Assembly: GCA_963838385.1 (NCBI GenBank)
Contig: CAWIRE010000006.1
Coordinates: forward strand, 372,001-436,000
From: DAHUYF01 sp963838385
GTDB taxonomy: Bacteria > Pseudomonadota > Alphaproteobacteria > ATCC43930 > CGMCC-115725
Direction of reading: 5' to 3'
DNA length: 64,000 bases
Positions within the stretch are counted from its first letter, which is position 1, and the number at the start of each line of letters is the position of its first letter. The translations under genes were made by a program, and so were the position numbers. The notes beneath the pieces are model-generated. The model worked only from the letters and a program-made list of their open reading frames with translations, searched no databases and was not told the DNA's origin. Below are positions 19,577 through 30,044 of this stretch, in pieces.

Positions 19577-20590
19577 ATGCGAGGAAATCATGTCTTCTCG
19601 TCCGGAGAGGGGCGCGGCGAAGGCGCGCGCGTCGGCATCCGCCTTCCCTTCGGCATCGCTTCCGTCGTTCTTGCGGCCGCGGCTTTCATCATCGGCATGT
19701 CGCCGCAGCAGAGCTTGGCCTGCGCCTGCGGCTGCGGCGTCTTCGACGTCGGCACCAGCTCGATGTTGCCCACCGGCGCGGGCGGCACCGCTTTTCTCGA
19801 ATACGACTACCAGGACCAGACGATCAATTGGCACAACACCGGCCGCGCGCCGGCCGCCGACAATGGCGACAAGGATCTGCGCACGAATTTCCTCACCGCC
19901 GGCCTCCAGTACATGTTCAACCGGAGCTGGGGCATTCAGGCGGAGATCCCTTATTGGGACCGCAAGTTCACCACCGATACGAACTATCCCAATTCGCCGC
20001 CCGACCTCACCACGGCGCATTGGTCGGATCTCGGCGACATCAGGCTGCAGGGCATCTACACCGGGTTCTCGGACGACCTGTCGACGGGCTTGACCTTCGG
20101 CGCCAAGCTGCCGACCGGCAGCTATCAGATCGATCCGGCGGTCGTCGATCGCGACAGCCAGATCGGCACCGGCAGCACCGACATCCTGCTCGGCGGCTTC
20201 CACCGCGCGGCGCTCACGAGCGACAATGTCTGGAGTTGGTTCGCCCAGGCGCTGCTCGACCAGCCGGTTCTGACCCAGGAGGGCTACCGCCCCGGCACCG
20301 AACTCGATACCGCGAGCGGGGTCATCTACGGCGGCTGGACGTTCGGAAATCTGATGGTGAGCCCGCTGGCTCAGATCATCGGCTCCGAGCGGACCCGCGA
20401 CAGCGGTCCAAATTCGGCGCAACCGGTCGCCTCCGGCTACCAGCGCATCCTGGTCTCGCCGGGGGTCGAGCTCGACCTCGATCAGCTCTCCGCCTATGTC
20501 GATTTCGAACTTCCGGTGTGGCAGCGCTTCAGGGGCGACCAGCTCACGGCACCCTGGATGATGAAGTTCATTGTCGCCTATCACTTCTGA
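19577..20590 (+). CDS. outer-membrane beta-barrel protein of the copper cluster
   Basis: A 337-residue protein. After an amphiphilic leader a hydrophobic signal segment (about 22-45) ends near SLACACGCGVFDVG, so the mature protein would start with a Cys-rich CACGCG motif. The rest is rich in alternating beta strands and aromatic residues and ends MMKFIVAYHF with a terminal Phe, as in outer-membrane proteins. It resembles transporter-like barrels of the phenol MetA-pathway type. The Cys cluster and the neighbouring copper genes suggest metal uptake or binding; transport has not been shown. The first 20 residues may not be translated, since the ribosome site is weak. Confidence 0.72.
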   Translation: MRGNHVFSSGEGRGEGARVGIRLPFGIASVVLAAAAFIIGMSPQQSLACACGCGVFDVGTSSMLPTGAGGTAFLEYDYQDQTINWHNTGRAPAADNGDKDLRTNFLTAGLQYMFNRSWGIQAEIPYWDRKFTTDTNYPNSPPDLTTAHWSDLGDIRLQGIYTGFSDDLSTGLTFGAKLPTGSYQIDPAVVDRDSQIGTGSTDILLGGFHRAALTSDNVWSWFAQALLDQPVLTQEGYRPGTELDTASGVIYGGWTFGNLMVSPLAQIIGSERTRDSGPNSAQPVASGYQRILVSPGVELDLDQLSAYVDFELPVWQRFRGDQLTAPWMMKFIVAYHF

Positions 20591-20606
20591 ACGAGAGGGA
20601 GGCCCC

Positions 20607-21134
20607 ATGCGCAGACACCTATTCTCGCTTCTGCCGGCGGCGTGCGTCATCGCCCTCGGCCTCGCCGCTCCTCCCGCCGACGCGGCGGCGCAACTCGGAC
20701 AGCCGGCGCCGGCCTTTGCGGCGCCGGAATTGGGCGGCGGTGAATTCGACCTTGCCGGCCAGCGCGGCAAGGTCGTCATCGTCAATTTCTGGGCGACCTG
20801 GTGCGGGCCTTGCCGCCAGGAGATGCCGGCGCTGGACGCCTTCTACCGGCGCCATCACGGCGAAGGTCTGGAGATGATCGGCGTCAGCACCGACCGCCCG
20901 CGCGACCGCGACGACGTGGTCAAGGCGATGCGGGCCTTCTCCTATCCCGCCGCGATGCTCGGCGATGCCACGGTCAACGGTTTCGGCAGGCCGGGAGCCA
21001 TTCCCGTCACCTATGTCATCGCCGCAGACGGCGTGGTGCGCGCGCAATTCACGCCGGATGCGACCGGCGTGACGGAGCAGGCGCTCGACCAGGCCGTGCT
21101 GCCGCTGCTGAGCCATGTAGCCAAGGAAAAATAG
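20607..21134 (+). CDS. TlpA-family periplasmic thiol-disulfide oxidoreductase
   Basis: A 175-residue protein with a cleavable signal peptide (about 1-26, ending APPADAAA) and a thioredoxin fold with active-site NFWATWCGPCRQEMPALD and the cis-Pro region PGAIPVTYVI. TlpA proteins reduce periplasmic disulfides, including those of copper chaperones and CuA sites of cytochrome oxidase. That role fits its position between an outer-membrane protein and a PCu(A)C chaperone. GAGAGGGAGG before the ATG at 20607 is an excellent ribosome site and rules out the upstream in-frame ATG at 20571. Confidence 0.92.
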   Translation: MRRHLFSLLPAACVIALGLAAPPADAAAQLGQPAPAFAAPELGGGEFDLAGQRGKVVIVNFWATWCGPCRQEMPALDAFYRRHHGEGLEMIGVSTDRPRDRDDVVKAMRAFSYPAAMLGDATVNGFGRPGAIPVTYVIAADGVVRAQFTPDATGVTEQALDQAVLPLLSHVAKEK

Positions 21135-21167
21135 CCCGTTCCGCAACCCGCTTGATGGAGCTTCCCC

Positions 21168-21635
21168 ATGCGTCTTCTCGCTTTGGCCTCGGCGCTCTGC
21201 CTGGCCCTCCTCTCGTCGGCTCAGGCGCAGACCCCGCCGATCGAGGTCAGCCATGCCTGGGCGCGCGCCACCGCCGCCTCGGCGGCGAACGGCGCCGTCT
21301 ACCTGACGGTGACGAACCACGGTGCCGCGGATGACCGCCTGACCGGTGCCGCGACCCCGGTCGCCGCGAAAGCCCAGATGCACATCACCATCGACGACAA
21401 GGGGGTGATGAAGATGCGGCCGGTCGCCGAGGTGCCGGTCGAGGCCGGCGGCAGCGCCACCTTCAAGCCCGGCGCCATGCACATCATGCTGCTCGGGCTG
21501 AAGCACCCGCTGAAGGCCGGCGAGAGCTTCCCGCTGACGCTGACCTTCGCCAAGGCCGGCGCGGTCCAGACGATGGTGATGGTCGAGAAGATCGGCGCGG
21601 CGCCCGCGGGCGACATGCCCGGCATGAAGATGTGA
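21168..21635 (+). CDS. PCu(A)C-type periplasmic copper chaperone
   Basis: A 155-residue protein with signal peptide (1-20, ending SSAQA) and a PCu(A)C domain. The Cu(I)-binding set is visible: Met-His in AQMHITIDDKGVMKM and Met-His-Met in GAMHIMLLGL, plus a Met-rich C-terminus (DMPGMKM). These chaperones deliver Cu(I) to the CuA or CuB sites of haem-copper oxidases. It is the last gene of the copper cluster, 33 bp after tlpA, and converges on an acyl-CoA synthetase gene. Confidence 0.93.
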   Translation: MRLLALASALCLALLSSAQAQTPPIEVSHAWARATAASAANGAVYLTVTNHGAADDRLTGAATPVAAKAQMHITIDDKGVMKMRPVAEVPVEAGGSATFKPGAMHIMLLGLKHPLKAGESFPLTLTFAKAGAVQTMVMVEKIGAAPAGDMPGMKM

Positions 21636-21660
21636 GAAAACGCCGGGAGGCGGGTCTGCT

Positions 21661-23190
21661 CTAGATCCGCCTTCCGGCGCCTTGCCAATAGGGCTCGCGC
21701 AGGCGGCGCTTGAAGATCTTGCCGCTGTCCTCGCGCGGCAGGCTGTCGGCGAACTCGACCACGCGCGGCACCTTGTAGGAGGCGAGCCGCGCGCGCACGA
21801 AGCCGCGCACCGTTTCGGCATCGAGACGGGCGCCCGGCTGCGGCTGGATGTGGGCGGCGAGCGCCTCGCCGAACTCGGCATCGGGAATGCCGAAGACGGC
21901 GCAATCGGCGACGCCCGCGAGCGTCAGCAGCACGGCCTCGATCTCGGCCGGGTAGATGTTGACCCCGCCGGAGATCACCATGTCGGAGCGCCGGTCGCAG
22001 ACGAAGAGGTAGCCGTCGCGATCGACGTATCCGACATCGCCGATGGCGGCGAGCCCGCCGCGGTCGATGGCGCGTCGCGCCGGCTCGTTGTTGACATAGG
22101 TGAAATCGGGCAGCGCCGTCTGGCGGCAGCAGATCATGCCGATGGTGCCGGGCGGCACCTCGCGGCCCTCCTCGTCGAGGATCCTGATCTCGGCGCCGGG
22201 CAGCGCGCGACCGGCCGTCCCGGGCCGCGCCAAGGCATCCGCAGAACTGGCGAGCGTGATCAGGCTGGTCTCGCTCGAGGCGTAGGTCTCGGTGATCACC
22301 GGGCCCCACCACTCGATCATCGCCCGCTTGATCTCGCTCGGGCAGGGCGAGCCGGTGCTGGCGACGCGCTCGAGCGAGCTCAGATCGTGGCGCCGCCGCA
22401 CCGCCTCGGGCAGCTGCAGCAGGCGCACATACATGGTCGGCACGAGATAGAGATGGGTGAGGCGGTGGCGCTCGATATCGGCCAGCAGCGCCACGGCATC
22501 GAAGCGCGGCGGCAGCAGCAGGAGCTCGCCGGCGAGCAGGCTGTTGAGGCCGTGGACATAGGGCGCGCTGTGATAGAGCGGCGCCACCAGCGAGCTGCGC
22601 AAGCCCGGCTCGATGCCGAGGCCCTGCCGCATCACCTCGGCGCTCTGTGCCACCTGCTCGGGCGAGAGCGGCGCGCGGCGGATGCCCTTGGGCCGCCCGG
22701 TGGTGCCGGAGGAATAGGGCATCTGCGGCACCACCGGCCGCGGCGGCCCGGCATAGGGCGCGGCGCTCGCCACGAAGCTCTGCCATTCCAGCAGCCCTGC
22801 CGGTGCCCGGCATTGCTCCGGCGCCAGGCCGAAGGCGTCGCGCACCGGCGCGCCGGGCTCGACCGCGATGATGGCGACGCCCGCCGGGATAGCGCCCGCG
22901 ACCTGCGGCAGCAGATCGGCATGGATGACGAGCGTGCCGGCGCCGCTGTCGCGCAGGATGTAGCCGGTCTCCTCGGCCTTGAAATGCCAGTTGATCGGCA
23001 CCGCGTAGCAGCCGGCGCGGCGCAGCGCCAGCATCGCCTCGAGCGCCGGCAGATCGTTGCGCAGCATCAGCGCCACCACCGCGCCGGCACCGATGCCGAT
23101 GGCGTCGAGCGCCGCCACGGCGCGCAGCGCCCGCTCCTCGATCTCGGCGCCGGTCACCCGGCGGTCGCCGGCGATGACGGCGGCGGTCAT
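21661..23190 (-). CDS. AMP-binding acyl-CoA synthetase
   Basis: A 509-residue adenylate-forming enzyme. It has PYSSGTTGRPKGIRR (P-loop), ETYASSETS (adenylate motif), GDVGYVDRDGYLFVCDRRSDM (hinge) and the catalytic Lys in PREDSGKIFKRRL. It is shorter than the synthetase at 17136 and not closely related to it. The substrate cannot be told from sequence. Its ATG overlaps the pncC stop by 4 bp (ATGA), so it is translationally coupled as the last gene of the ispDF-pgpA-pncC string. Confidence 0.9.
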   Translation of the reverse strand: MTAAVIAGDRRVTGAEIEERALRAVAALDAIGIGAGAVVALMLRNDLPALEAMLALRRAGCYAVPINWHFKAEETGYILRDSGAGTLVIHADLLPQVAGAIPAGVAIIAVEPGAPVRDAFGLAPEQCRAPAGLLEWQSFVASAAPYAGPPRPVVPQMPYSSGTTGRPKGIRRAPLSPEQVAQSAEVMRQGLGIEPGLRSSLVAPLYHSAPYVHGLNSLLAGELLLLPPRFDAVALLADIERHRLTHLYLVPTMYVRLLQLPEAVRRRHDLSSLERVASTGSPCPSEIKRAMIEWWGPVITETYASSETSLITLASSADALARPGTAGRALPGAEIRILDEEGREVPPGTIGMICCRQTALPDFTYVNNEPARRAIDRGGLAAIGDVGYVDRDGYLFVCDRRSDMVISGGVNIYPAEIEAVLLTLAGVADCAVFGIPDAEFGEALAAHIQPQPGARLDAETVRGFVRARLASYKVPRVVEFADSLPREDSGKIFKRRLREPYWQGAGRRI

Positions 23191-23672
23191 TGCGCGGCGG
23201 CGAGCAGCAGCTCGAGCGCGCGCCGCGTCGCGGCCAGCCGCACCGCGGCGCGGTCGCCGGGGAAGACATGGCTTTCGGTGGCGGTCTTGCCGCGCCGGGC
23301 GATGCCGAACCAGACCAGCCCGACCGGCTTTTCGGCGCTGCCGCCGCCGGGACCGGCGATGCCGGTGACGGCGACCGCGAGGTCGACCGGCGAGAGGCCG
23401 AGCGCGCCCGCCGCCATCGCCGCCGCCGCCTCGCGGCTCACCGCGCCATGCTGGGCGATGAGCGCCATCGGCACGCCCAGCAGCGAGCTCTTGGCCTCGT
23501 TGGAATAGGTGACGTAGCCGCGCTCCACCACGTCGGACGAGCCCGCGATGTCGGTCAGCGCCGCCACCACCATGCCGCCGGTGCAGGATTCCGCGGTGGC
23601 GAGCGTGAGGCCCTTGCCGCGGCAGGCGTCGAGCACGGCCGCGGCGAGGCTATGGAGATCCCGCTCAGCCAA
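23187..23672 (-). CDS. pncC: nicotinamide-nucleotide amidohydrolase PncC (CinA C-terminal domain)
   Basis: The 161-residue protein contains the CinA-C signature TAESCTGGMVVAALTDIAGSS, the Tyr/Asn-rich YVTYSNEAKSSLLGV and GIAGPGGGSAEKPVGLVW. The enzyme deamidates NMN to nicotinic acid mononucleotide in NAD recycling. The N-terminal CinA domain is absent, as in many stand-alone PncC proteins. A TTG at 23672, overlapping the pgpA stop, is chosen as start because the upstream open frame reads through pgpA and gives an unlikely Cys-rich leader. Confidence 0.88.
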   Translation of the reverse strand: MAERDLHSLAAAVLDACRGKGLTLATAESCTGGMVVAALTDIAGSSDVVERGYVTYSNEAKSSLLGVPMALIAQHGAVSREAAAAMAAGALGLSPVDLAVAVTGIAGPGGGSAEKPVGLVWFGIARRGKTATESHVFPGDRAAVRLAATRRALELLLAAAQ

Positions 23673-24165
23673 TGGGCCGCCCCAGCGCGAGCAGCAGCAG
23701 CACCAGGGCCGTTGCGGCGTAGAACCCCGCGGCGATGTCGTCGGCCATGATGCCGAGGCCGCCGCCGACATTCTGGTCGAGCCAGCGCGCCGGCCACGGC
23801 TTCAGGATATCGAAGAGGCGGAACAGCAGGAACCCCGCGAGGTAGGCCAGCGGATCGGGCGGCGTCACCGCCAGCGCCAGCCATTGGCCGGCGACCTCGT
23901 CGACCACGACGGAGCCGGGATCCTCGATGCCGCTCGCGCGCGCCACGCGATGCGCCGCCCACCAGCCGATGACGAAGATCACCGCCGCCGCGATCAGCAG
24001 CGCGCGCTCGCCGAAGAGCCAGGCGATCGCCCAGGCAAACGGCAGCGCCGCGAGCGAGCCCCAGGTGCCGGGGAACCAGGGCAGCAGCCCCGTGCCGAAC
24101 CAGGTGGCGATCAGCGTTGCCGGATGGAACCGCCCCGTCGCTGCCGTAGGCGCGTCGCCGCTCAT
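23665..24165 (-). CDS. pgpA: phosphatidylglycerophosphatase A
   Basis: PgpA removes the phosphate from phosphatidylglycerophosphate to give phosphatidylglycerol. The 166-residue inner-membrane protein has conserved ATWFGTGLLPWFPGTWGS at the front, the acidic motif VVVDEVAGQWLAL, FRLFDILKPWP and GGLGIMADDIAAG, with about three or four membrane helices. It starts at ATG 24165, overlapping the ispDF stop by 4 bp, so translation is coupled. Confidence 0.95.
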   Translation of the reverse strand: MSGDAPTAATGRFHPATLIATWFGTGLLPWFPGTWGSLAALPFAWAIAWLFGERALLIAAAVIFVIGWWAAHRVARASGIEDPGSVVVDEVAGQWLALAVTPPDPLAYLAGFLLFRLFDILKPWPARWLDQNVGGGLGIMADDIAAGFYAATALVLLLLALGRPIG

Positions 24166-25322
24166 GGCGCGAGCGGCAGGCGCAGCGTGGCGATCGCCTG
24201 CGCGGCGATGCCTTCGCGGCGGCCGGTGAAGCCCAGCCCCTCGGTGGTGGTGGCCTTGACGCTGACCCGGCGCGGGTCGAGCGCCAGGATCTCGGCGATG
24301 CGCGCCACCATCGCGGCGCGATGGGGGCCGATCTTGGGCCGCTCGCAGATCAGCGTCACATCGACATGGCCGATGCTGCCGCCGGCGGCGGCGACGAGCG
24401 CGGCGGCGTGGGCGAGGAAGCGGTGCGAGGGCGCGCCGCGCCATTGCGGATCGCTGGGCGGGAAATGGACGCCGATGTCGCCGGCGCCGAGCGCGCCCAG
24501 GATCGCATCGGTGAGCGCGTGCAGCCCGACATCGGCGTCGGAATGGCCGACCAGGCCCTGCTCATGCGCGAGCTCGATGCCGCAGAGCCAGACGCGGTCG
24601 CCGGGGCCGAAGGCGTGGACGTCGAAGCCCTGGCCGGTGCGGATGTCGCCCTGGCGCGCGGCGAGCCAGCGCTCGGCCTGCTGCAGATCCTCGGCCGTCG
24701 TCACCTTGAAATTCGCTTCGCTGCCGGCGACGAGGCGCACGGCGAGGCCGGCGCGCTCGGCCACCGCGGCGTCGTCGGGAAGGTCGCTGCCCGCGGCGGC
24801 GCGGTGCGCGGCGAGGATCGGCCCATAGCGAAATCCCTGCGGCGTCTGCGCCCGCCATAGCGCCGCGCGGTCGAGGGTCTCGACGATGCGGCCTTGGGCG
24901 CCGCGCTTCACCGTGTCCTTGAGCGGCAGCGCCGGAATGGCGCCCGGCGCCTCGTCCAGCGCCGCGAGCACGCGGTCGATGGTGCCGCGATCGAGAAAGG
25001 GGCGCGCCCCGTCATGGATCAGCACCCGCTCGGGCGCGGCCTCAGCGAGGCTCTCGAGGCCGAGCCGCACCAAATCCTGCCGCGCCGCGCCCCCCGCCAC
25101 CGGCGGCAGCAGCGCGAGGCCGCGCGTGGCGGCGTCATAAGAGGCGCCATCCTCGGGGTTGAAGACGACGCGCACGGCGTCGATCGCGGGATGGTCGGCG
25201 AGCGCTTCGAGGCTGTAGCGCAGCACCGGCCGGCCCGCGAGCGGCAGATACTGCTTGGGCAGCGGTCCGCCCAGCCGGGTGCCGCGCCCCGCCGCCACCA
25301 CCAGCGCGATACAGGAAGCCAT
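24162..25322 (-). CDS. ispDF: bifunctional IspD-IspF (MEP cytidylyltransferase / MECDP synthase)
   Basis: The 386-residue fusion performs the third and fifth steps of the non-mevalonate isoprenoid pathway. Residues 1-225 are IspD (VAAGRGTRLGGPLPKQYLP, HDGARPF, KDTVKRG). Residues 228-386 are IspF, with metal ligands in GFDVHAF and HSDADVGLHALTDAILGA and the C-terminal KATTTEGLGFTGR. The fused form is typical of alphaproteobacteria. An in-frame ATG at 25358 would add 12 residues; the start at 25322 fits the family better. It heads a coupled operon with pgpA, pncC and an acyl-CoA synthetase. Confidence 0.95.
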   Translation of the reverse strand: MASCIALVVAAGRGTRLGGPLPKQYLPLAGRPVLRYSLEALADHPAIDAVRVVFNPEDGASYDAATRGLALLPPVAGGAARQDLVRLGLESLAEAAPERVLIHDGARPFLDRGTIDRVLAALDEAPGAIPALPLKDTVKRGAQGRIVETLDRAALWRAQTPQGFRYGPILAAHRAAAGSDLPDDAAVAERAGLAVRLVAGSEANFKVTTAEDLQQAERWLAARQGDIRTGQGFDVHAFGPGDRVWLCGIELAHEQGLVGHSDADVGLHALTDAILGALGAGDIGVHFPPSDPQWRGAPSHRFLAHAAALVAAAGGSIGHVDVTLICERPKIGPHRAAMVARIAEILALDPRRVSVKATTTEGLGFTGRREGIAAQAIATLRLPLAP

Positions 25323-25387
25323 GGCCGGGAAGCTAAACCAGCGGGCACCGCTTGCCAAGGCGAGGGGGGCGTGGCTATCTCCGCTCC

Positions 25388-26185
25388 ATGGCGGCCATCG
25401 CTCTCAATGTCGCGGCGCTGCTGGCGCTGGTGCCGGCGGCGGCGATGTCGTTCCAGCGCCGCGGCGGCCCCGGCACGCTGTTCTTCGCGCTGCTGGCGCT
25501 GGGCGTGCTCGGGCCCGGACTCTGGGTCGTAGACCAGGCCGGCGGCGAATGGCGTATCGGCTTCGCCATGTCGCTCTGGGTGACCATCACCGCCACCATG
25601 GCGCTCTATCTGGCGCTGTCGCTGGCGACGCGCCACGCCTGGCAGCTCGCGCCGCTGCTGCTGCCCTATCTGCTGCTGCTGGCGGTGCTGGCGCTGGTGT
25701 GGGGGCGCGCGCCGGAGCGGCCGGTGCCCGGCGCGGTTCCGGCCGGCTGGCTCGACGCGCATATCGTCTTCGCGCTCGCCACATACGGCCTCATTACCAT
25801 CGGCGCGGTGGCGGGCTTCGCCGCCTTCCTGCAGGAGCGCGCGCTCAAGGCCAAGCGGCCGAACGCGCTGACGCGGCTGCTGCCGCCGATGGCCGCGAGC
25901 GAGACCCTGGAGCTGCGCCTCATGGCCGCGGCCGAGGCGGTGCTGGCGCTGGGGCTGCTGAGCGGGATGGCGGCCGAGCATTTTCTCGGCGGCCGGCTGC
26001 TGCCGCTCGATCACAAGACGCTGTTCTCGCTCGCCGCCTTCATCGTGCTGGGCGCGCTCCTGCTGGCGCGCCATCGCCAGGGCATCCGCGGACGACGCGT
26101 GACGCGGCTCGCGCTGCTCGCCTGGCTGTTGCTCACGCTCGCCTATCCCGGCGTCAAATTCGTCACCGACATCCTGCTGGGTTGA
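25388..26185 (+). CDS. cytochrome c assembly-type (CcsA/YpjD-like) membrane protein
   Basis: A 265-residue protein with about eight predicted membrane helices (for example 3-22, 28-45, 58-78, 85-105, 122-143, 175-195, 212-228 and 237-260). The conserved core DAHIVFALATYGLITIGAVAGFAAFLQER, quoted here only by its first and last motifs DAHIVF and FLQER, and the later LLPLDHKTLFSLAAF match the CcsA/HemX-like cytochrome c assembly superfamily. Members take part in haem handling or, as YpjD/CorE, magnesium homeostasis; which applies here cannot be told. It is divergent from ispDF and upstream of dusB. Confidence 0.8.
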   Translation: MAAIALNVAALLALVPAAAMSFQRRGGPGTLFFALLALGVLGPGLWVVDQAGGEWRIGFAMSLWVTITATMALYLALSLATRHAWQLAPLLLPYLLLLAVLALVWGRAPERPVPGAVPAGWLDAHIVFALATYGLITIGAVAGFAAFLQERALKAKRPNALTRLLPPMAASETLELRLMAAAEAVLALGLLSGMAAEHFLGGRLLPLDHKTLFSLAAFIVLGALLLARHRQGIRGRRVTRLALLAWLLLTLAYPGVKFVTDILLG

Positions 26186-26262
26186 GGATTTATCTCGTTT
26201 CCTCAATCGGTTACGACACACACCGGATTTTTGTTGCACTGCCATATGAGGGGGCTATCATG

Positions 26263-26279
26263 TGCTCAAATATTGAGCA
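26263..26279. promoter_or_regulatory. NtrC-like binding site (TGC-N11-GCA) before dusB-ntrBC
   Basis: TGCTCAAATATTGAGCA has 7-bp arms and the exact 17-bp TGC-N11-GCA frame of NtrC enhancer sites (consensus TGCACC-N5-GGTGCA); the inner bases deviate. It sits in an AT-rich stretch 21 bp before dusB, close to the expected promoter of the dusB-ntrB-ntrC operon. NtrC autoregulation of this operon is established in related genera, so the site is a plausible repressor-type position. Confidence 0.5.
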
Positions 26280-26300
26280 AGAGCGGCGCGTGCCCAGGAA

Positions 26301-27287
26301 ATGAGCATCGACCTCGGTTCAGTTCGTCTCGACGATCCCGTCCTCCTCGCGCCCATGTCGGGCGTGACGGATCTGCCGTTCCGTCGGCTGGTGAAGCAAT
26401 ACGGCGCGGGGCTCGTCGTCTCCGAGATGATCGCCAGCGAGGCGATGATCCGCGAGACGCGGCAGTCGCTGGCGATGGCGGCGAATTGCCCCGAGGAGCA
26501 GCCGATGGCGATGCAGCTCGCCGGCTGCGAGCCCGCGGTGATGGCCGAGGCGGCGCGGCTCAACGCCGATCGTGGTGCGGCGCTGATCGACATCAATTTC
26601 GGCTGCCCGGTGAAGAAGGTGGTGAACGGCCATGCCGGCTCGGCGCTGATGCGCGACGAGAGCCATGCCGCGCGCATTCTCGAGGCGGTGGTGAAGGCGG
26701 TGCCGCTGCCGGTGACGCTGAAGATGCGCACCGGCTGGGATGCCGCCAACCGCAACGCGCCGCGGCTCGCGCGCATCGCCGAAGCCTGCGGCATCCGCAT
26801 GATCACGATCCATGGCCGCACCCGCTGCCAGTTCTACGAGGGCAGCGCGGACTGGCGCTTCATCCGCGAGGTGAAGGAGGCGGTGCGGCTTCCGGTCATC
26901 GTCAATGGCGACATCTGCTCGCTCGAGGACGCGCGCGACGCGCTGGCGCAATCCGGCGCCGACGGGCTGATGATCGGCCGCGGCAGCTACGGCCGCCCCT
27001 GGTTCGTCGCCCAGGTGATGGCCTATCTGCGCCGCGGCGAGCGCCTGCCCGATCCGCCGCTGGCCGAGCAGCGCCAGGCGGTGCTGGCGCATTACCGCGC
27101 GATGCTGTCGCATTACGGCCGGAACGTCGGCAGCCGCGTCGCGCGCAAGCATATCGGCTGGTACTCGAAGGGCCTGCCGGGCTCGGCCGAGTTCCGCGCC
27201 GCGGTCAACCGCACCGAGGACACCGAGGCGGTGGAAGCGATGATCCGCGCCTTCTACGAGCCGCTCCTGGAGCGGCAGGCGGCCTGA
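26301..27287 (+). CDS. dusB: tRNA-dihydrouridine synthase (NifR3/DusB)
   Basis: This FMN enzyme reduces uridines in tRNA to dihydrouridine. The 328-residue protein has APMSGVTDLPFRRLVKQYGA, the catalytic Cys in INFGCPVKKVVNGHAGSALM, KMRTGWD, the phosphate-binding NGDICSLEDA and GLMIGRGSYGRPW. As in Rhodobacter and Azospirillum (there called nifR3) it precedes ntrB and ntrC, with 2 bp between its stop and the ntrB start, so the operon is tightly coupled. Confidence 0.96.
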   Translation: MSIDLGSVRLDDPVLLAPMSGVTDLPFRRLVKQYGAGLVVSEMIASEAMIRETRQSLAMAANCPEEQPMAMQLAGCEPAVMAEAARLNADRGAALIDINFGCPVKKVVNGHAGSALMRDESHAARILEAVVKAVPLPVTLKMRTGWDAANRNAPRLARIAEACGIRMITIHGRTRCQFYEGSADWRFIREVKEAVRLPVIVNGDICSLEDARDALAQSGADGLMIGRGSYGRPWFVAQVMAYLRRGERLPDPPLAEQRQAVLAHYRAMLSHYGRNVGSRVARKHIGWYSKGLPGSAEFRAAVNRTEDTEAVEAMIRAFYEPLLERQAA

Positions 27288-27289
27288 GC

Positions 27290-28413
27290 ATGAGCAAGGC
27301 CAGCACCATGGCCAAACGCGGCAGCGCCTGGAGCGCGCGCGTCGACGCGACGGCGATACTGGCGGCGCTGCCCGATCCGGTGCTGGTGGTCGACCTCGCC
27401 GGCGCCCTCATCTATGCCAATGCCGCGGCCGAGCAGTTCTTCGACGCCAGCGCCGCGACCCTGCTCGGCGCGCGGCTCGCCGAGCTGCTGCCCGGCGACA
27501 GCCCGGTCTTCGCGCTGATCGACAGCGTGCGCGCCAACGGCCACAGCGTCTCCGAATACGGCGTCAGCCTGGAGACGCCGCGGCTCGGCGCCCATGTCGT
27601 GACCGTGCAGGCCGCACCCGTCGCGGAGAACCGCGCCGAGGTGGTGCTGGTCCTGCAGGAGCGCTCGATCGCCCACAAGATCGACCGCCAGCTGACCCAT
27701 CGCAACGCCGCGCGCTCGGTGACGGCGATGGCGGCGATGCTGGCGCATGAGGTGAAGAACCCGCTCTCCGGCATCCGCGGCGCGGCGCAGCTCCTGGAGG
27801 AGAACGCCGGCGCCGGCGACCGCGAGCTCACCCGCCTCATCTGCGACGAGAGCGACCGCATCTGCGCGCTGGTCGACCGCATGGAGGTGTTCTCCGACCA
27901 GCGGCCGATCGAGCGCGGCCCGGTCAACATCCACGAGGTGCTGGAGCGGGTGCGCCTCGTGGCGCAGACCGGCTTCGCCCGCCATGTGCGCTTCGTCGAA
28001 GAGTACGATCCCTCGCTGCCGCCGGTGCATGGCAACCGCGACCTGCTGATCCAGGTCTTCCTCAACCTGGTCAAGAACGCCGCCGAGGCGGTGCCGGCGC
28101 AGGGCGGCGAGATCCAGATCACCTCGGCCTACCAGCACGGCGTGCGGCTGGCGGTGGCCGGCAGCGACAGCCGCGTCCATCTGCCGCTGGTGATCTCGGT
28201 GATCGACAATGGCGAGGGCATTCCCGAGGAGCTGGGCCAGCATCTCTTCGATCCCTTCGTCACCACCAAGCACAATGGCAGCGGCCTGGGACTGGCGCTG
28301 GTGGCCAAGGTGATCGGCGATCATGGCGGCGTCATCGAGTTCGACAGCCAGCCGCGGCGCACCGTGTTCCGCGTCTTCCTGCCGATGGCGCCGCGGCTTG
28401 CGGGGCCGGCAAA

Positions 28414-28417
<4 letters not shown>
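27290..28417 (+). CDS. ntrB: nitrogen regulation sensor kinase NtrB
   Basis: A soluble histidine kinase/phosphatase of 375 residues that controls NtrC according to nitrogen status, normally through PII protein. It contains a PAS domain (about 18-120), the phospho-acceptor His in AMLAHEVKNPLSGIRGAAQ and a HATPase domain with N-box NLVKNAAEAV, DNGEGIP and GSGLGLALV. There is no membrane segment, as expected. ATG 27290 follows dusB by 2 bp; ATG 27308 is an alternative. The 3' end overlaps ntrC by 4 bp (ATGA). Confidence 0.96.
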
Positions 28418-29859
<1,442 letters not shown>

Positions 29860-29897
29860 GTACCTTCCGCGGCGGGGTCGCTGCGATCAGCAAGTTA

Positions 29898-30000
29898 TCG
29901 TCAAGGCCGGACTTGTCCCGGCCTTCCACGTCTCGTGCCGCGCCCGCTGCAAGACGTGGATGGCCGGGACTCGGCCTGCGGCCGGCCCGGCCATGACGGG
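29898..30000. repeat. family A palindromic repeat, copy 3
   Basis: About 103 bp in the ntrC-ntrY gap. Arms TCGTCAAGGCCGGAC and GGCCCGGCCATGACGGG enclose CTTCCACGTC and GACGTGGATG with a GCCTGCGGCC hairpin. It matches copies at 7289 and 16994. It could attenuate or end the ntrBC transcript before the ntrY promoter. Confidence 0.75.
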
Positions 30001-30044
30001 TGAGGGAGCAGGGCGCGCGAACGCAGGCGACAAATGGCCGCAAG

